Positions 34,240-42,917 of a stretch of 64,000 bases of DNA are shown piece after piece. The stretch's first letter is position 1. Every line of letters begins with the position of its first letter. A model generated the notes under the pieces. That model made no database searches and was not told the origin of the DNA. It was given only the letters and a program-made list of their open reading frames with translations. Source of the DNA: JAVBJN01 sp031546985 (GTDB taxonomy: Bacteria > Bacteroidota > Bacteroidia > Chitinophagales > Chitinophagaceae); the NCBI GenBank assembly GCA_031546985.1, contig JAVBJN010000039.1, positions 1-64,000 of the forward strand. Reading direction: 5' to 3'. A program made the translations under genes and the position numbers.

Positions 34240-35604
34240 TTATTTGCTCACTACGAAGCGGTTGCTAGCTTTAACACCGTCTACAGCGATAGTATAGATA
34301 TACATACCATTGCTCAGGTTAGAAGTGTTGAATTTAGCGTTAACTTGTTTACCAGCTTCCAGGTTGTTGAAGTTTTGAACAGCAACTTGCTGACCAACCA
34401 GGTTAGAGATAGTAACAGTTACGTTTTTAGCACCTTGTTTCAGAGTGAAAGGAACGTTAACTTCATTGTTAGCAGGGTTAGGATAAGCAGAAGCCATCTC
34501 AACTTTAGAAGCTACATCGTTCAAACCTACTGGCAGGCAAGTAGTACAAGTCAGTTTCCAATCCATGTTGTGCAGTTCAGCTACGAAGCCAGCACCGAAC
34601 GCCAGAGAAGGAATGTAATAACCAGCCCAACCTTTGGTAGTATCTTTAGTTACTACAGAAGACATGTTGTTGTCTCCGGTATCGTAGTAAACGAATCCAC
34701 CAGGACTTGTTTCGTGACTGATCATAGCAAAGTAGTTGTAATTAACCAGAGCATCGCCCAGGTTGTTAGGTCTACCACTTCTGTAAGTAACAGAAGCAGC
34801 TACTTTACCACCAGCAGCAACGTTCATACCAACTGGAACAGCCAGAGTGATCAGACCGTTAGGCAGGGTATCGAGAAGGGTAGCAGCAGTCAAAGGTAAT
34901 TTAACAACTTGTACAGCAGGGTAACCGTTATAGTTACGCTGAGAAATCACGTTGCCTTTACCATAATCAGCTTTGTTGTACAGTTGGATTGCAAATGAAT
35001 CCACACCATGGTCAGCACCGGTGGTAGCACCATCAGTTCTGCCATAAGAGAAGCTTTGACCACCAGGTACGTTTTCACGGGTAAACGCAAAAATCAGTGT
35101 ATCTACAGCGGTTGAAGTATCAACACGGCTATAAATACCGCTTACTGCGAAAGAATCCAGTGTGTAAGCATCTGTGTTCTTGATAGCAGGCAGACCTTGG
35201 TAGTAAGCCGCGTCATTGAACAAAGGAGCTTGAGGCTGCAATACGTGACCGAAAGACTGGTAGCTGATACCAACTACAGAGTTAGAATAGTACACAGAAG
35301 AGTCAGACCACATAGCGTAGATCGCATAGTAAGAAGAACTAAACATGTCGTTCACAGTCAAACCGTTGCTTGCAAACTGAGCTTCAGCGTAGTTGTACCA
35401 ACGTGAACCACCAGCAGCTGTTTTGTTCAGCTGAGCTGTGCCAAGTTGTTTACCGCTAACCTGTAAATTTCTGGACTGAATCGGCTCCAGGCTGGTAGAT
35501 GGAGTAGAAACTGGTGAAAAGTTTTTGTACTGCGCGTTAGCAGAAAGAGCTACAAGCCCTGAAGCTGCCACTAACAAAGTAAATTTACTCATTTTCATTG
35601 CCAT
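34240..35604 (-). CDS. T9SS type A secreted protein, strongly codon-biased
   Basis: 454 residues with a signal peptide (SKFTLLVAASGLVALSANAQ). The body is a beta-rich domain of unknown family (residues about 60-360). A C-terminal T9SS domain of about 85 residues (AYPNPANNEVNVPFTL ... ASNRFVVSK) closes it. Two Cys occur near the junction (LTCTTCLPVG). Codons are dominated by GCT, GTT, GGT, AAC, TTC, CTG and TCT, unlike the GCC/GGC-rich neighbours, which indicates high expression. A long AT-rich 5' region separates it from the divergent proline dehydrogenase gene. Function unknown; probably an abundant cell-surface or secreted protein. Confidence 0.8.
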   Translation of the reverse strand: MAMKMSKFTLLVAASGLVALSANAQYKNFSPVSTPSTSLEPIQSRNLQVSGKQLGTAQLNKTAAGGSRWYNYAEAQFASNGLTVNDMFSSSYYAIYAMWSDSSVYYSNSVVGISYQSFGHVLQPQAPLFNDAAYYQGLPAIKNTDAYTLDSFAVSGIYSRVDTSTAVDTLIFAFTRENVPGGQSFSYGRTDGATTGADHGVDSFAIQLYNKADYGKGNVISQRNYNGYPAVQVVKLPLTAATLLDTLPNGLITLAVPVGMNVAAGGKVAASVTYRSGRPNNLGDALVNYNYFAMISHETSPGGFVYYDTGDNNMSSVVTKDTTKGWAGYYIPSLAFGAGFVAELHNMDWKLTCTTCLPVGLNDVASKVEMASAYPNPANNEVNVPFTLKQGAKNVTVTISNLVGQQVAVQNFNNLEAGKQVNAKFNTSNLSNGMYIYTIAVDGVKASNRFVVSK

Positions 35605-35763
35605 TGTTTTTTAATTGTTGTAAAGATAATAATAATTTCACCACAGGAAACATTCGATTTAGATTTTTTTTATTTCAATAAGTTAGTGCTAAATATTTAA
35701 TAATGAGACAATAGTTATAATGCGTGTCACAAGTTTGTCTTATTAATTCTGCTACCGTTTTAA

Positions 35764-35771
35764 TAACTTTG
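35764..35771 (+). promoter_or_regulatory. candidate -7 box (TAACTTTG) of proline dehydrogenase
   Basis: TAnnTTTG match 16 bases before the ATG at 35788. No -33 TTG at the expected distance. Confidence 0.4.
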
Positions 35772-35787
35772 TGCACATTTTTTACTT

Positions 35788-36954
35788 ATGCAGCTTTCGT
35801 TCGATAACACCCAGATCGCTTTTTCTTACCGTAATAATAAAGAGTTGAAAAAAGCGCATTTCCTGTTCAGCTCTATGGGTTCGCCTTTCCTTACCAATGT
35901 AGGTATGTGGGCTACCCAAACCGCGCTCAAAATTGGCCTCCCTATCAATGGCATCATTAAGAGCACCATCTTTGAACAATTCTGCGGTGGCGAAACGATG
36001 GAAGAAGCAGCCCAAACCGCTGCAGTATTAAGCAAATACGGCATTGGCATCATTCTCGATTACGGTGTAGAAGGCAAGCAGGACGAAGCAGAATTTGATA
36101 AAGCCGTACCTGAATTTGTACGTGCTATTGAATATGCAGCCTCTAAACCCAATATTCCTTTTATTAGTATTAAGGTAACCGGTTTTGGCAAGTTTGACCT
36201 GCTCGAAAAGGTTCAGTCCGGAAATGCGCTTTCCGAAACCGAAAAAGCGGCATATGAACGCGTTAGAGAACGCATCAACACCATTTGTGCAGCAGCAGCC
36301 CGTAAAAACATTATGGTACTGGTAGATGCAGAGGAAAGCTGGATTCAACAACCGGTAGACGATCTTACCGATGAGATGATGGCACTGTACAATAAAGACA
36401 AAGCTATCGTATTCAATACCTTTCAAATGTACAGGCACGATCGCCTGGCTTTCGTAAAAGCATCGCTCGAAAAAGCCAAAGCCGGTGGCTATTTACTGGG
36501 CGCCAAGCTGGTGCGTGGCGCTTATATGGAAAAGGAAAGAGCAAGGGCTGCAGACTTTGGTTACCCATCGCCCATACAACCCGACAAAGCTGCTACCGAT
36601 CGCGATTATGATGCGGCAGTAATGCATTGCCTCGAAAATGCAGATCATTTGTACCTCTTCATTGGTACGCACAACGAAAACAGTTGTATGCAAGCCGCCC
36701 AATTTATTGACCAGAAAGGCTGGCCACACCAACACCCACACATCTTCTTCAGCCAGTTATACGGCATGAGCGATAATATCTCCTTCAACCTGGCCGATGC
36801 CGGTTTCAATGTATCTAAATACCTGCCTTACGGCCCTGTAAAAGACGTTATTCCTTACCTGATGCGCCGTGCACAGGAAAACACTTCCGTAGCCGGACAA
36901 ACGGGCCGCGAACTGGGCCTGATCAAAAAAGAAATGCAACGCAGAGGAATGTAA
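35788..36954 (+). CDS. proline dehydrogenase family protein
   Basis: 388 residues. Features of the PRODH TIM barrel: SKYGIGIILDYGVEGKQDEA, FISIKVTGFGKFDLLEK, IMVLVDAEESWIQQPVDDL, FNTFQMYRHDRLAFVK, GAKLVRGAYMEKERARA (the FAD/substrate Arg-Glu motif), FIGTHNENSC, and near the end the YGPVKDVIPYLMRRAQEN consensus of proline dehydrogenase. It catalyses the FAD-dependent first step of proline to glutamate, with electrons to quinone. The P5C dehydrogenase gene is not adjacent, as is usual for the stand-alone bacterial form. Confidence 0.93.
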   Translation: MQLSFDNTQIAFSYRNNKELKKAHFLFSSMGSPFLTNVGMWATQTALKIGLPINGIIKSTIFEQFCGGETMEEAAQTAAVLSKYGIGIILDYGVEGKQDEAEFDKAVPEFVRAIEYAASKPNIPFISIKVTGFGKFDLLEKVQSGNALSETEKAAYERVRERINTICAAAARKNIMVLVDAEESWIQQPVDDLTDEMMALYNKDKAIVFNTFQMYRHDRLAFVKASLEKAKAGGYLLGAKLVRGAYMEKERARAADFGYPSPIQPDKAATDRDYDAAVMHCLENADHLYLFIGTHNENSCMQAAQFIDQKGWPHQHPHIFFSQLYGMSDNISFNLADAGFNVSKYLPYGPVKDVIPYLMRRAQENTSVAGQTGRELGLIKKEMQRRGM

Positions 36955-36958
36955 ATGC

Positions 36959-37035
36959 GATCGCTGATTTGTTTTGCGCGCGTAATATCTGAACTAAAAA
37001 TCCCCTAACAATGCCGTTGGGGGATTTTTAATTAA
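36959..37035. repeat. direct repeat copy 1, with terminator hairpin
   Basis: 77 bp (GATCGCTGATTTGT ... AATTAA) nearly identical to 37156-37233. It contains the stem AAAAATCCCCTAAC / GTTGGGGGATTTTT (36996-37029) serving as the proline dehydrogenase terminator. Confidence 0.85.
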
Positions 37036-37155
37036 CACCTCAACCTCAGATATATTAAGGCAGTTCCATTGAAGTCATAACATAGCAGCTATTGAATCAA
37101 GATACGAACCTCAAAACGCGGTATATCCGGAGGTATCGCTGAGTTGGTGATGTCT

Positions 37156-37233
37156 GATCGCTGATTTGTCTTGCGTTAGTAATATCCGAAACTAAAAATC
37201 CCCTAACAATGCTGTTGGGGGATCTTTAATTAA
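37156..37233. repeat. direct repeat copy 2, with terminator hairpin
   Basis: Second copy of the 77-bp unit, with a few substitutions (TCTTGCGTTAGTAATATCCG against TTTTGCGCGCGTAATATCTG) and the same hairpin. It lies between the first copy and the convergent methyltransferase gene, whose stop it follows in the minus direction. Confidence 0.85.
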
Positions 37234-37283
37234 AACTTCCACTGATAAAATAGCTGCGTTAAATATTGATTGTAAGCGCACTT

Positions 37284-37940
37284 TTATTTCGCCTTTTGCG
37301 CCAGCAAAAGATAGTGGTTAAAAATACTTTCCTTTTTGAGCAACCGCTCGCCATATACCTTACAGCCACGCTCTTCCAGCATAGCTTTGTATTCCTTAAG
37401 GTCATACTGGTGCGGGTGCAGCACATCGCCCGGTAAAGCCCTGAAAATGTGTTTTAACGCGCCAAAATTGTGCGCGTCTATACTTTCTACCAACCAGCCG
37501 CCGGGTTTGAGCCATTGGGTAAGATTAGTGGTAGCCTGCCCAATATCTTTAACATGGTTAATGGCATTAAGGCAAAAAATGACATCAAACTGCTCTGTAG
37601 GCTTAAAATCTTCGAGCGAAGCATTATAAAAAGCAACCGAAGGGTAGAATGCCTTTTTAAAATGCTGCAGGTTGGCTTCATAATTGTCCAGCAGCGGATC
37701 AAAGGCGTGCACCGCCGGATATTTGGTGAGCGCTATAAAAATACCTGCGGGCCCACAACCGGCATCCAGAATGCGATGCTCCGGCACTATGGTAAAATAT
37801 TCCGAACAGATATCCAGCAGTTGCTGCCAGTATCCACGCTTCCATTCGAGATAGGGCAGCACGTCTTTTTCGGCCAAATACCGCTTCCACCATTGCAATT
37901 CTGCCTTCTGTGCAATTTTCCACCTGAACAAGCCCGCCAT
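37284..37940 (-). CDS. class I SAM-dependent methyltransferase
   Basis: 218 residues. The SAM-binding Rossmann motif is RILDAGCGPAGIFIAL (about 57-72), then HAFDPLLDNYEANL (acidic motif II), FYNASLEDF and FDVIFCLNAINHVKDIGQ (motif IV), LKPGGWLVESIDAHN (post-motif). The substrate is unknown: the N-terminal helical part (AQKAELQWWKRYLAEKDVLPY) is not diagnostic. The divergent Smr gene starts about 50 bases away. Confidence 0.85.
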   Translation of the reverse strand: MAGLFRWKIAQKAELQWWKRYLAEKDVLPYLEWKRGYWQQLLDICSEYFTIVPEHRILDAGCGPAGIFIALTKYPAVHAFDPLLDNYEANLQHFKKAFYPSVAFYNASLEDFKPTEQFDVIFCLNAINHVKDIGQATTNLTQWLKPGGWLVESIDAHNFGALKHIFRALPGDVLHPHQYDLKEYKAMLEERGCKVYGERLLKKESIFNHYLLLAQKAK

Positions 37941-37988
37941 AATTTGTTAGTTTTGTGTGCTTTTGAAAGCTAAAATACAATCTTGCGC

Positions 37989-39041
37989 ATGAAGTTTTCC
38001 ATTGGAGATCCCGTTTTGGTTAAAGCCACCGACCAGGAAGGCACTGTAAGGGGATATATAGACGATAAAACCGTTAAAATTGAAGTAGGCGGTATTGAGT
38101 TTCCGGTAGCAGAGGAAGAGCTTACTTTTCCCTATCTGAAAAGGTTTGCCAAACAAAAAAAGATAAACATAGGCACCACGCCCAAACCTGTGCCCTTAAA
38201 TATGGACTGGCTGCCCAAAGAAGATAAGTTTTATAAAAAGCCAAAGATTGGCAATGGCGTATATATTGGTCTGCTGCCTCAGTTTAAATTCGATGGCTTT
38301 GAAGATGCGGTAGAAAAACTGCGGGTGTACCTCATAAACGAGACACCGCTCAATTACCGTTATGCCTATACCTACAATGAAGGTGCAGAGAACGAACATT
38401 CTTCGCACGGAGAACTAAAGGCATTTGGCTATTGTTTTGTGCATGAAATTGCTTTCGAGGATCTTAACAATGCACTGGAGTTTGTTACAGAATGGAGCTT
38501 GCTGGAAAAAGATGCTTCGCTGGCAGCTAAAATTGAAGCAGAGGCTAAACTGAAACCCAAAACGTATTTCCAGAAACTGGATAAGATGCAAAAGGCTGGC
38601 GAACCTATGTTTACGCTGCCTTTGTTTGAGCAATATCCGCGCAAAAGCAGTGCAGAAGCGGCACCTGTTGCATTTGATGAAGATGTAAGAGCATTTGTAC
38701 AACAGAAATTATCGGAGCAGCGTATCCTGAAAGATACCACAGAGCCACGCCGTGCGGTTTACGAACTGGATCTGCACATCGAGAAACTGGTGACCAACCT
38801 GAAAGGCATGAGCAATATGGAAATGCTCGACATTCAGCTTAAAACCTTCCGGAAGTACCTGGACCTGGCCATTGCCCGCCAGCAAGATGCCATGGTGGTG
38901 ATTCATGGTGTAGGTAAAGGTACCTTGAGAGAAGAACTGCACGAAATGCTGAAACACACGCCGGAAGTGACTAACTTTACCGCCAAGTACCACCATAAAT
39001 ATGGCGACGGCGCTACCGAAATTTTCTTTAAATACGATTAG
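37989..39041 (+). CDS. Smr-domain protein with N-terminal DUF2027 domain
   Basis: 350 residues from the ATG at 37989. The N-terminal region (MKFSIGDPVLVKATDQEGTV) resembles DUF2027, a domain found fused to Smr in Bacteroidota. The C-terminal Smr/MutS2-like endonuclease core shows YELDLHIEKLVTN (conserved DLH), FRKYLDLAIARQQDAMVVIHG and VGKGTLREELHEML (the HGxGxG motif). Smr domains nick or cleave nucleic acids and can act in ribosome quality control or recombination. The middle region is charged and helical. rnpB follows 15 bases later. Confidence 0.9.
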   Translation: MKFSIGDPVLVKATDQEGTVRGYIDDKTVKIEVGGIEFPVAEEELTFPYLKRFAKQKKINIGTTPKPVPLNMDWLPKEDKFYKKPKIGNGVYIGLLPQFKFDGFEDAVEKLRVYLINETPLNYRYAYTYNEGAENEHSSHGELKAFGYCFVHEIAFEDLNNALEFVTEWSLLEKDASLAAKIEAEAKLKPKTYFQKLDKMQKAGEPMFTLPLFEQYPRKSSAEAAPVAFDEDVRAFVQQKLSEQRILKDTTEPRRAVYELDLHIEKLVTNLKGMSNMEMLDIQLKTFRKYLDLAIARQQDAMVVIHGVGKGTLREELHEMLKHTPEVTNFTAKYHHKYGDGATEIFFKYD

Positions 39042-39056
39042 CGTATAAAAATAACA

Positions 39057-39486
39057 CTGCAAACCAGGCTATCGCCTCTTGCAAAAGGGGAGGAAAGTCC
39101 GGACAGCATAGAGCAACACACCACCTAACGGGTGGGCTCAGCCTCCGGGTTGATACAGACAGTGCCACAGAGAATTACAGCCTTCGGCTCCGGCTTAGTT
39201 TTTTACTTTGTAAAAAAGGGTGATGGTGAAAACGTAGGGTAAGAGCCTACGGTGTGTTATGGCAACATAATATGCGGGTAAACCTTGTGTGCTGAAATGC
39301 CAAATAGGCCTTGTACGGCTTGCCGGTGTTGCTGCTCGCAGCACGTTAAGCTCCGCTTAACAACAAGGTGGGTAGGCAGATAGAGGTGCCGGGCGACCGG
39401 CATCCCAGATAAATGATAGCTATACCTAAACCTGCTCTTAACAGGGCAGATGCAGGTGAAACAGAATCCGGCTTATCGGTTTGCAG
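39057..39486 (+). ncRNA. rnpB: RNase P RNA (class A)
   Basis: About 430 nt. The 5' end CTGCAAACC pairs with GGTTTGCAG at the 3' end (P1). Conserved landmarks in order: GAGGAAAGTCCGGACAGCAT, the CCACAGAGAA segment, AAACGTAGGGTAAGAGCCT, AGATAAATGATAGC, and CAGAATCCGGCTTATCGGTT. These match the universal RNase P core (CR I, IV, V). It is the catalytic RNA that matures the 5' ends of tRNAs. It is probably transcribed with or just after the Smr gene and has its own terminator. Confidence 0.95.
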
Positions 39487-39492
39487 TAACTT

Positions 39493-39520
39493 AAAAGGCT
39501 ACCCAAATGGGTAGCCTTTT
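39493..39520 (+). terminator. terminator after rnpB
   Basis: Perfect 12-bp stem AAAAGGCTACCC / GGGTAGCCTTTT with an AAAT loop. Confidence 0.9.
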
Positions 39521-39690
39521 CGTTTTATAGAATTATTCAGTTTTCACCTCTCATCTCTGTCATCTGTAATTTTTACAAACCTGTACTCAGTTGCTGAAGG
39601 TCATTTTCTTTTATGCCCTCTCTGAGACCTGACAGGAGCTACATGCCCCGCAGTGGCGGGACAAGCTTTGTCGAAGGCCGCCTCGCACTC
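39521..39690. other. gap between rnpB terminator and the arginase-family gene
   Basis: No gene. It contains part of a dispersed palindromic repeat with GACAAGCTTTGTCGAAGG near 39660-39677. Confidence 0.5.
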
Positions 39691-40710
39691 CTAATTAGAC
39701 AAACTATTGGCCACCAAAAAATCGCGCAGCAGGTAACTCACCAGCTTAGCGGTGTTCTGATCGGTATAGCCATTTTCCAGCGTAATGGCACCTTCGGTAA
39801 GGTGCACATAACAAGGCAGAAAAGAACTGGCCGCCATACGGATAAAGTTACGTGCATGAATGGGGCTTATACCGCAGGGCGCCATAGCGCTGCTGGCCGT
39901 GCGCTCAATACAATCGAGGTCTATTTCAATACCATACCTTCCCGTACCCGCAAAGTCTAATGCATGGCGCACATAATGCTCAAAATTGTATTGCGGGTTC
40001 AGAAAAATATCTTCGAAGAAACTAAAACGCACATCGGTATTCTGCCGCAGTTCTTCAATAATATTCTGTGCGTTGTAGGCCTCATGCAAGCCTACAATAG
40101 CATAATGTTTTAAAAAACCCTCGGTATAGGCATACCGGAATCCGTTGCCACTGTGCCGGCCTTCCATTCTACGAAAATCGGAGTGCGCATCGAGGTTTAC
40201 TGTATTAATAGCTGTTTGCATAGCCTTGCTTACACCTTTAATAATAGGGTAGGCATTATTGTGCCCGCCACCTACCACCAAAGGAATCTTGCCCAGCGCT
40301 GCAATAGCGTTGATCACCTCCGTTACACATTCGTCAATATAGCTTACCCGCTCGCGCAGCTGTTGCAGGCTCAGCAAATGCAAATCGTTCTGAATGTCTT
40401 CAAAATCGAGGTGCCCCAGCACCAGCAGGTTGTCTCCGGAGCAAGCCGTGGTGCTTTGGGTATTCAGAAAGGTACGCAGCGCCGCCGGCCAGAGGGTACG
40501 CGTGCCACCACCGCCCAAATTGGCTTTTACACCTACTTCTTCGGGTATACCCAGCAAAACGTATTTGGCCGGGGTATGCATCAGATCGAGCTGCCAGGTG
40601 GTAGCATCGGTCAAGGTATGCACCTGCTGACCCATTTTGGTTTCGCCCTCCCGTACGGCAGTCTGGCTTAAAACATATTGCTTGTTATAGACTTTTAATC
40701 GTTGTTGCAT
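39691..40710 (-). CDS. arginase/agmatinase-family hydrolase (HutG-like)
   Basis: 339 residues. The three ureohydrolase metal-binding boxes are visible: GGGHNNAYPIIKG, NLDAHSDFRRMEGRHSGNGF (DAHxD) and GIEIDLDCIERTAS (DxD). The family binds two Mn ions and cleaves guanidino or formimino groups. The first box has GGGHNN rather than the more common GGGHE/D, and the sequence is closest to formimidoylglutamase-like proteins of Bacteroidota; the substrate is not certain. It is monocistronic. A dispersed repeat (near 39658-39682) lies just after its stop. Confidence 0.85.
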   Translation of the reverse strand: MQQRLKVYNKQYVLSQTAVREGETKMGQQVHTLTDATTWQLDLMHTPAKYVLLGIPEEVGVKANLGGGGTRTLWPAALRTFLNTQSTTACSGDNLLVLGHLDFEDIQNDLHLLSLQQLRERVSYIDECVTEVINAIAALGKIPLVVGGGHNNAYPIIKGVSKAMQTAINTVNLDAHSDFRRMEGRHSGNGFRYAYTEGFLKHYAIVGLHEAYNAQNIIEELRQNTDVRFSFFEDIFLNPQYNFEHYVRHALDFAGTGRYGIEIDLDCIERTASSAMAPCGISPIHARNFIRMAASSFLPCYVHLTEGAITLENGYTDQNTAKLVSYLLRDFLVANSLSN

Positions 40711-40905
40711 AAATCGTTTTTCAGATCATCTTATTAATGAGCACCCAGACCTGCGCCTATTCAACTTTCACCTCTTTCGACGGCACAGCAGCCTGCCCCG
40801 CCAGATGCGGGGACACGGCGGATGATTATATTCGCTCAGAGACGCAAAGGTGTTGAGGCGCAGGAAATTACTTTTCACCATTCACTATTCATCTTTGACT
40901 TTTCA
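40711..40905. repeat. intergenic repeat (GGCACAGCAGCCTGCC...GGGGACACGG)
   Basis: Bases about 40780-40820 read GGCACAGCAGCCTGCCCCGC followed by AGATGCGGGGACACGGCGG. A near copy is at 51245-51290. GCCCCGC / GCGGGG arms form a hairpin. No gene is supported here. Confidence 0.6.
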
Positions 40906-42690
40906 CTACTGCGCCGCCCATTTATCCAACTTGGCTTCCAGCACATTCAGTGGCATGCAGCCATCTTTCAGTACCTGCTCATGGAAATCGGCCATGCGGA
41001 ATTTAGCGCCCATCTGCTCCTGGTATTTGATGCGGAGCGATTGAATCTTGAGCTTCCCAATCATGTAGGACAATGCCTGGCCCGCAATAGCCATATAGCG
41101 CTCTATCTCGGCAGTAGCTTCTTCTTCGCTGATGCGCTCGTGCTTGCACATAAACGCAACGGCTTCTTCGCGGGTCATATTTTTGGTATGCAGCCCTACA
41201 TCCACCACCAGGCGAATGGCACGGTGCATGGCATCGCTCAGGTGACCAAAGTATTGGTACGGATCGGTAAATACGCCCAGGGTTTTGCCCAACGACTCGG
41301 CATACAATGCCCAGCCTTCGCCATAAGCGCCATACCATATAAATCTGCGGAGCTTAGGCAAATCTTTATTCTCCTGTTGCAAAGCAATCTGGTAGTGGTG
41401 CCCCGGAATGGCTTCGTGCAAAAACAGGGTAACCATACCCACTTTATTAAATTCTTTCGCATCCAGGATGGGCACATAAAAGATACCGGGCCGGCTGCCA
41501 TCTTCGCTTGGCGGGTTGTATTCCGCACTGGCAGAGGCCGCACGGAATGCTTCGGTTTGCCTGATCTCGAAAGGAGACTTAGGCGTGCGGTGGAACAGTT
41601 CTTTCAGGTTAGGCTCTTCCACTTTCAGAATAGCCTGAAAGGTATCGAGAATTTGCTGTGGGGTGGTAAAGGGTTTAAACTGTTTATCGGTATTGATAAA
41701 CGCAAACATATCCTGCAACGAACCTTTGAAACCCACTTTATCCTTCACCTTATTCATTTCCATCTCCAGGTGTGCGATCTGCTCCTGCCCAATATGGTAA
41801 ATACTGTCTGGTGTAAGATCGGTAGTGGTCCAGTTGCGCACCAGGTAATTGTACCATTGGTCACCATTGGGAATAGCGCTCATACCACTGGTGGTACGGG
41901 CTTTGGCCATATATTCTTTTTCCATAAAATCGGCCAGTTTTGCATAAGCCGGTTGAATGGTTTGTTTTATCAGTCCTGTATACAGATCGGTGTAGCGCTT
42001 TTTATCTTCCGCAGAAAAGTCTTTGGGCATCAGCGTTACCGGGCCATAGAAAGGACTTTTCTCCGTAGCATCCGTAGCGATGCGGCGCAGTTGCGGAATC
42101 ACCTTCTTCACCAATGCCTTTGGCAGCACAATACCTGTTTCCATGCCTTTGCGCATATTGGCAATGGCAGTATCGGCCCAGGCAGAGAACACACTGGCCC
42201 GTTTGAGGAAGTTATCGTAATCCTTAGGTGTTTTGAACGGCTGGTTGCCCTGTGCCGAGCCCAGCACCGGAAGCTCCAGGGTAGTGCCCCAAAACTGGTT
42301 AATGGGCATTAAATGGCCGGGAAAACGCAGGCCTTCGAGCCCCATGCTCATTTCGCGCTTAAAAATGAGGTAACTGAGCTGATCGTTCTCGTTCAAACCC
42401 GCAGAATCGATTTTGGACAGCGCGCCAAGCTGCTTTTCATAAAACGTCATGACCGTATCGCGAAAGCTCTCGCTGATGTCAATATTCATACGGTCATTGT
42501 ACCGGTTGTCGCCATTGGCAGTGGCTTCAAAAGGAAAAAGTTGCATACGCTCTTCCCAATACCGGTCCAGCAGTTGGGCCAGATCTTTATTCATAGCGGC
42601 AGTTTGGGCAACCGGGGTTGCGGTTCGGTCGGCCTGCTGGCATGCTGCAGTAGAGAGCAATAGCGCCAGCGGCAGATATTTCCATTTCAT
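40906..42690 (-). CDS. DUF885 lipoprotein (metallopeptidase-like)
   Basis: 594 residues from MKWKYLPLALLLSTAACQQ (ATG at 42690); the signal ends at a lipobox-like AAC, so it is a lipoprotein. The large helical DUF885 body contains the HExxxGHH-type motif LHEAIPGHHYQIAL (about residue 430) and a later Glu-rich helix (HERISEEEATAEIERYMAIA). The motif resembles the zinc site of gluzincin peptidases, and some DUF885 members have been reported as peptidases. The substrate is unknown. Monocistronic; an AraC-family regulator is divergent upstream. Confidence 0.88.
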   Translation of the reverse strand: MKWKYLPLALLLSTAACQQADRTATPVAQTAAMNKDLAQLLDRYWEERMQLFPFEATANGDNRYNDRMNIDISESFRDTVMTFYEKQLGALSKIDSAGLNENDQLSYLIFKREMSMGLEGLRFPGHLMPINQFWGTTLELPVLGSAQGNQPFKTPKDYDNFLKRASVFSAWADTAIANMRKGMETGIVLPKALVKKVIPQLRRIATDATEKSPFYGPVTLMPKDFSAEDKKRYTDLYTGLIKQTIQPAYAKLADFMEKEYMAKARTTSGMSAIPNGDQWYNYLVRNWTTTDLTPDSIYHIGQEQIAHLEMEMNKVKDKVGFKGSLQDMFAFINTDKQFKPFTTPQQILDTFQAILKVEEPNLKELFHRTPKSPFEIRQTEAFRAASASAEYNPPSEDGSRPGIFYVPILDAKEFNKVGMVTLFLHEAIPGHHYQIALQQENKDLPKLRRFIWYGAYGEGWALYAESLGKTLGVFTDPYQYFGHLSDAMHRAIRLVVDVGLHTKNMTREEAVAFMCKHERISEEEATAEIERYMAIAGQALSYMIGKLKIQSLRIKYQEQMGAKFRMADFHEQVLKDGCMPLNVLEAKLDKWAAQ

Positions 42691-42833
42691 GGTTACAAGT
42701 TTGAAGCATTGAAAATACATACCTTTAAATAATTATACGCGACATTTTGCCGAAAGGACCAACCGGCGGAGCAGTGGTATGATGTTCTGTACCAGTCCAT
42801 TACCATTAATAGAGGTATTTAGGGCTTATTTTT

Positions 42834-42841
42834 TACTTTTG
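42834..42841 (+). promoter_or_regulatory. candidate -7 box (TACTTTTG) of the AraC-type gene
   Basis: TAnnTTTG match 77 bases before the ATG. The expected -33 TTG is not obvious. Confidence 0.35.
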
Positions 42842-42917
42842 CTTAACATTACCTGTTTTGTAAAAGTCAATTACAGATATGCTTATTTAGAATTTTTAAT
42901 ACCGCACCAATTGAAAT

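Noticed and set aside
40822..42312. 496-codon open frame on the plus strand
   Set aside because: It is fully antisense to the DUF885 gene, which has a lipoprotein signal and the HExxxGHH motif; the frame lacks any recognisable domain.
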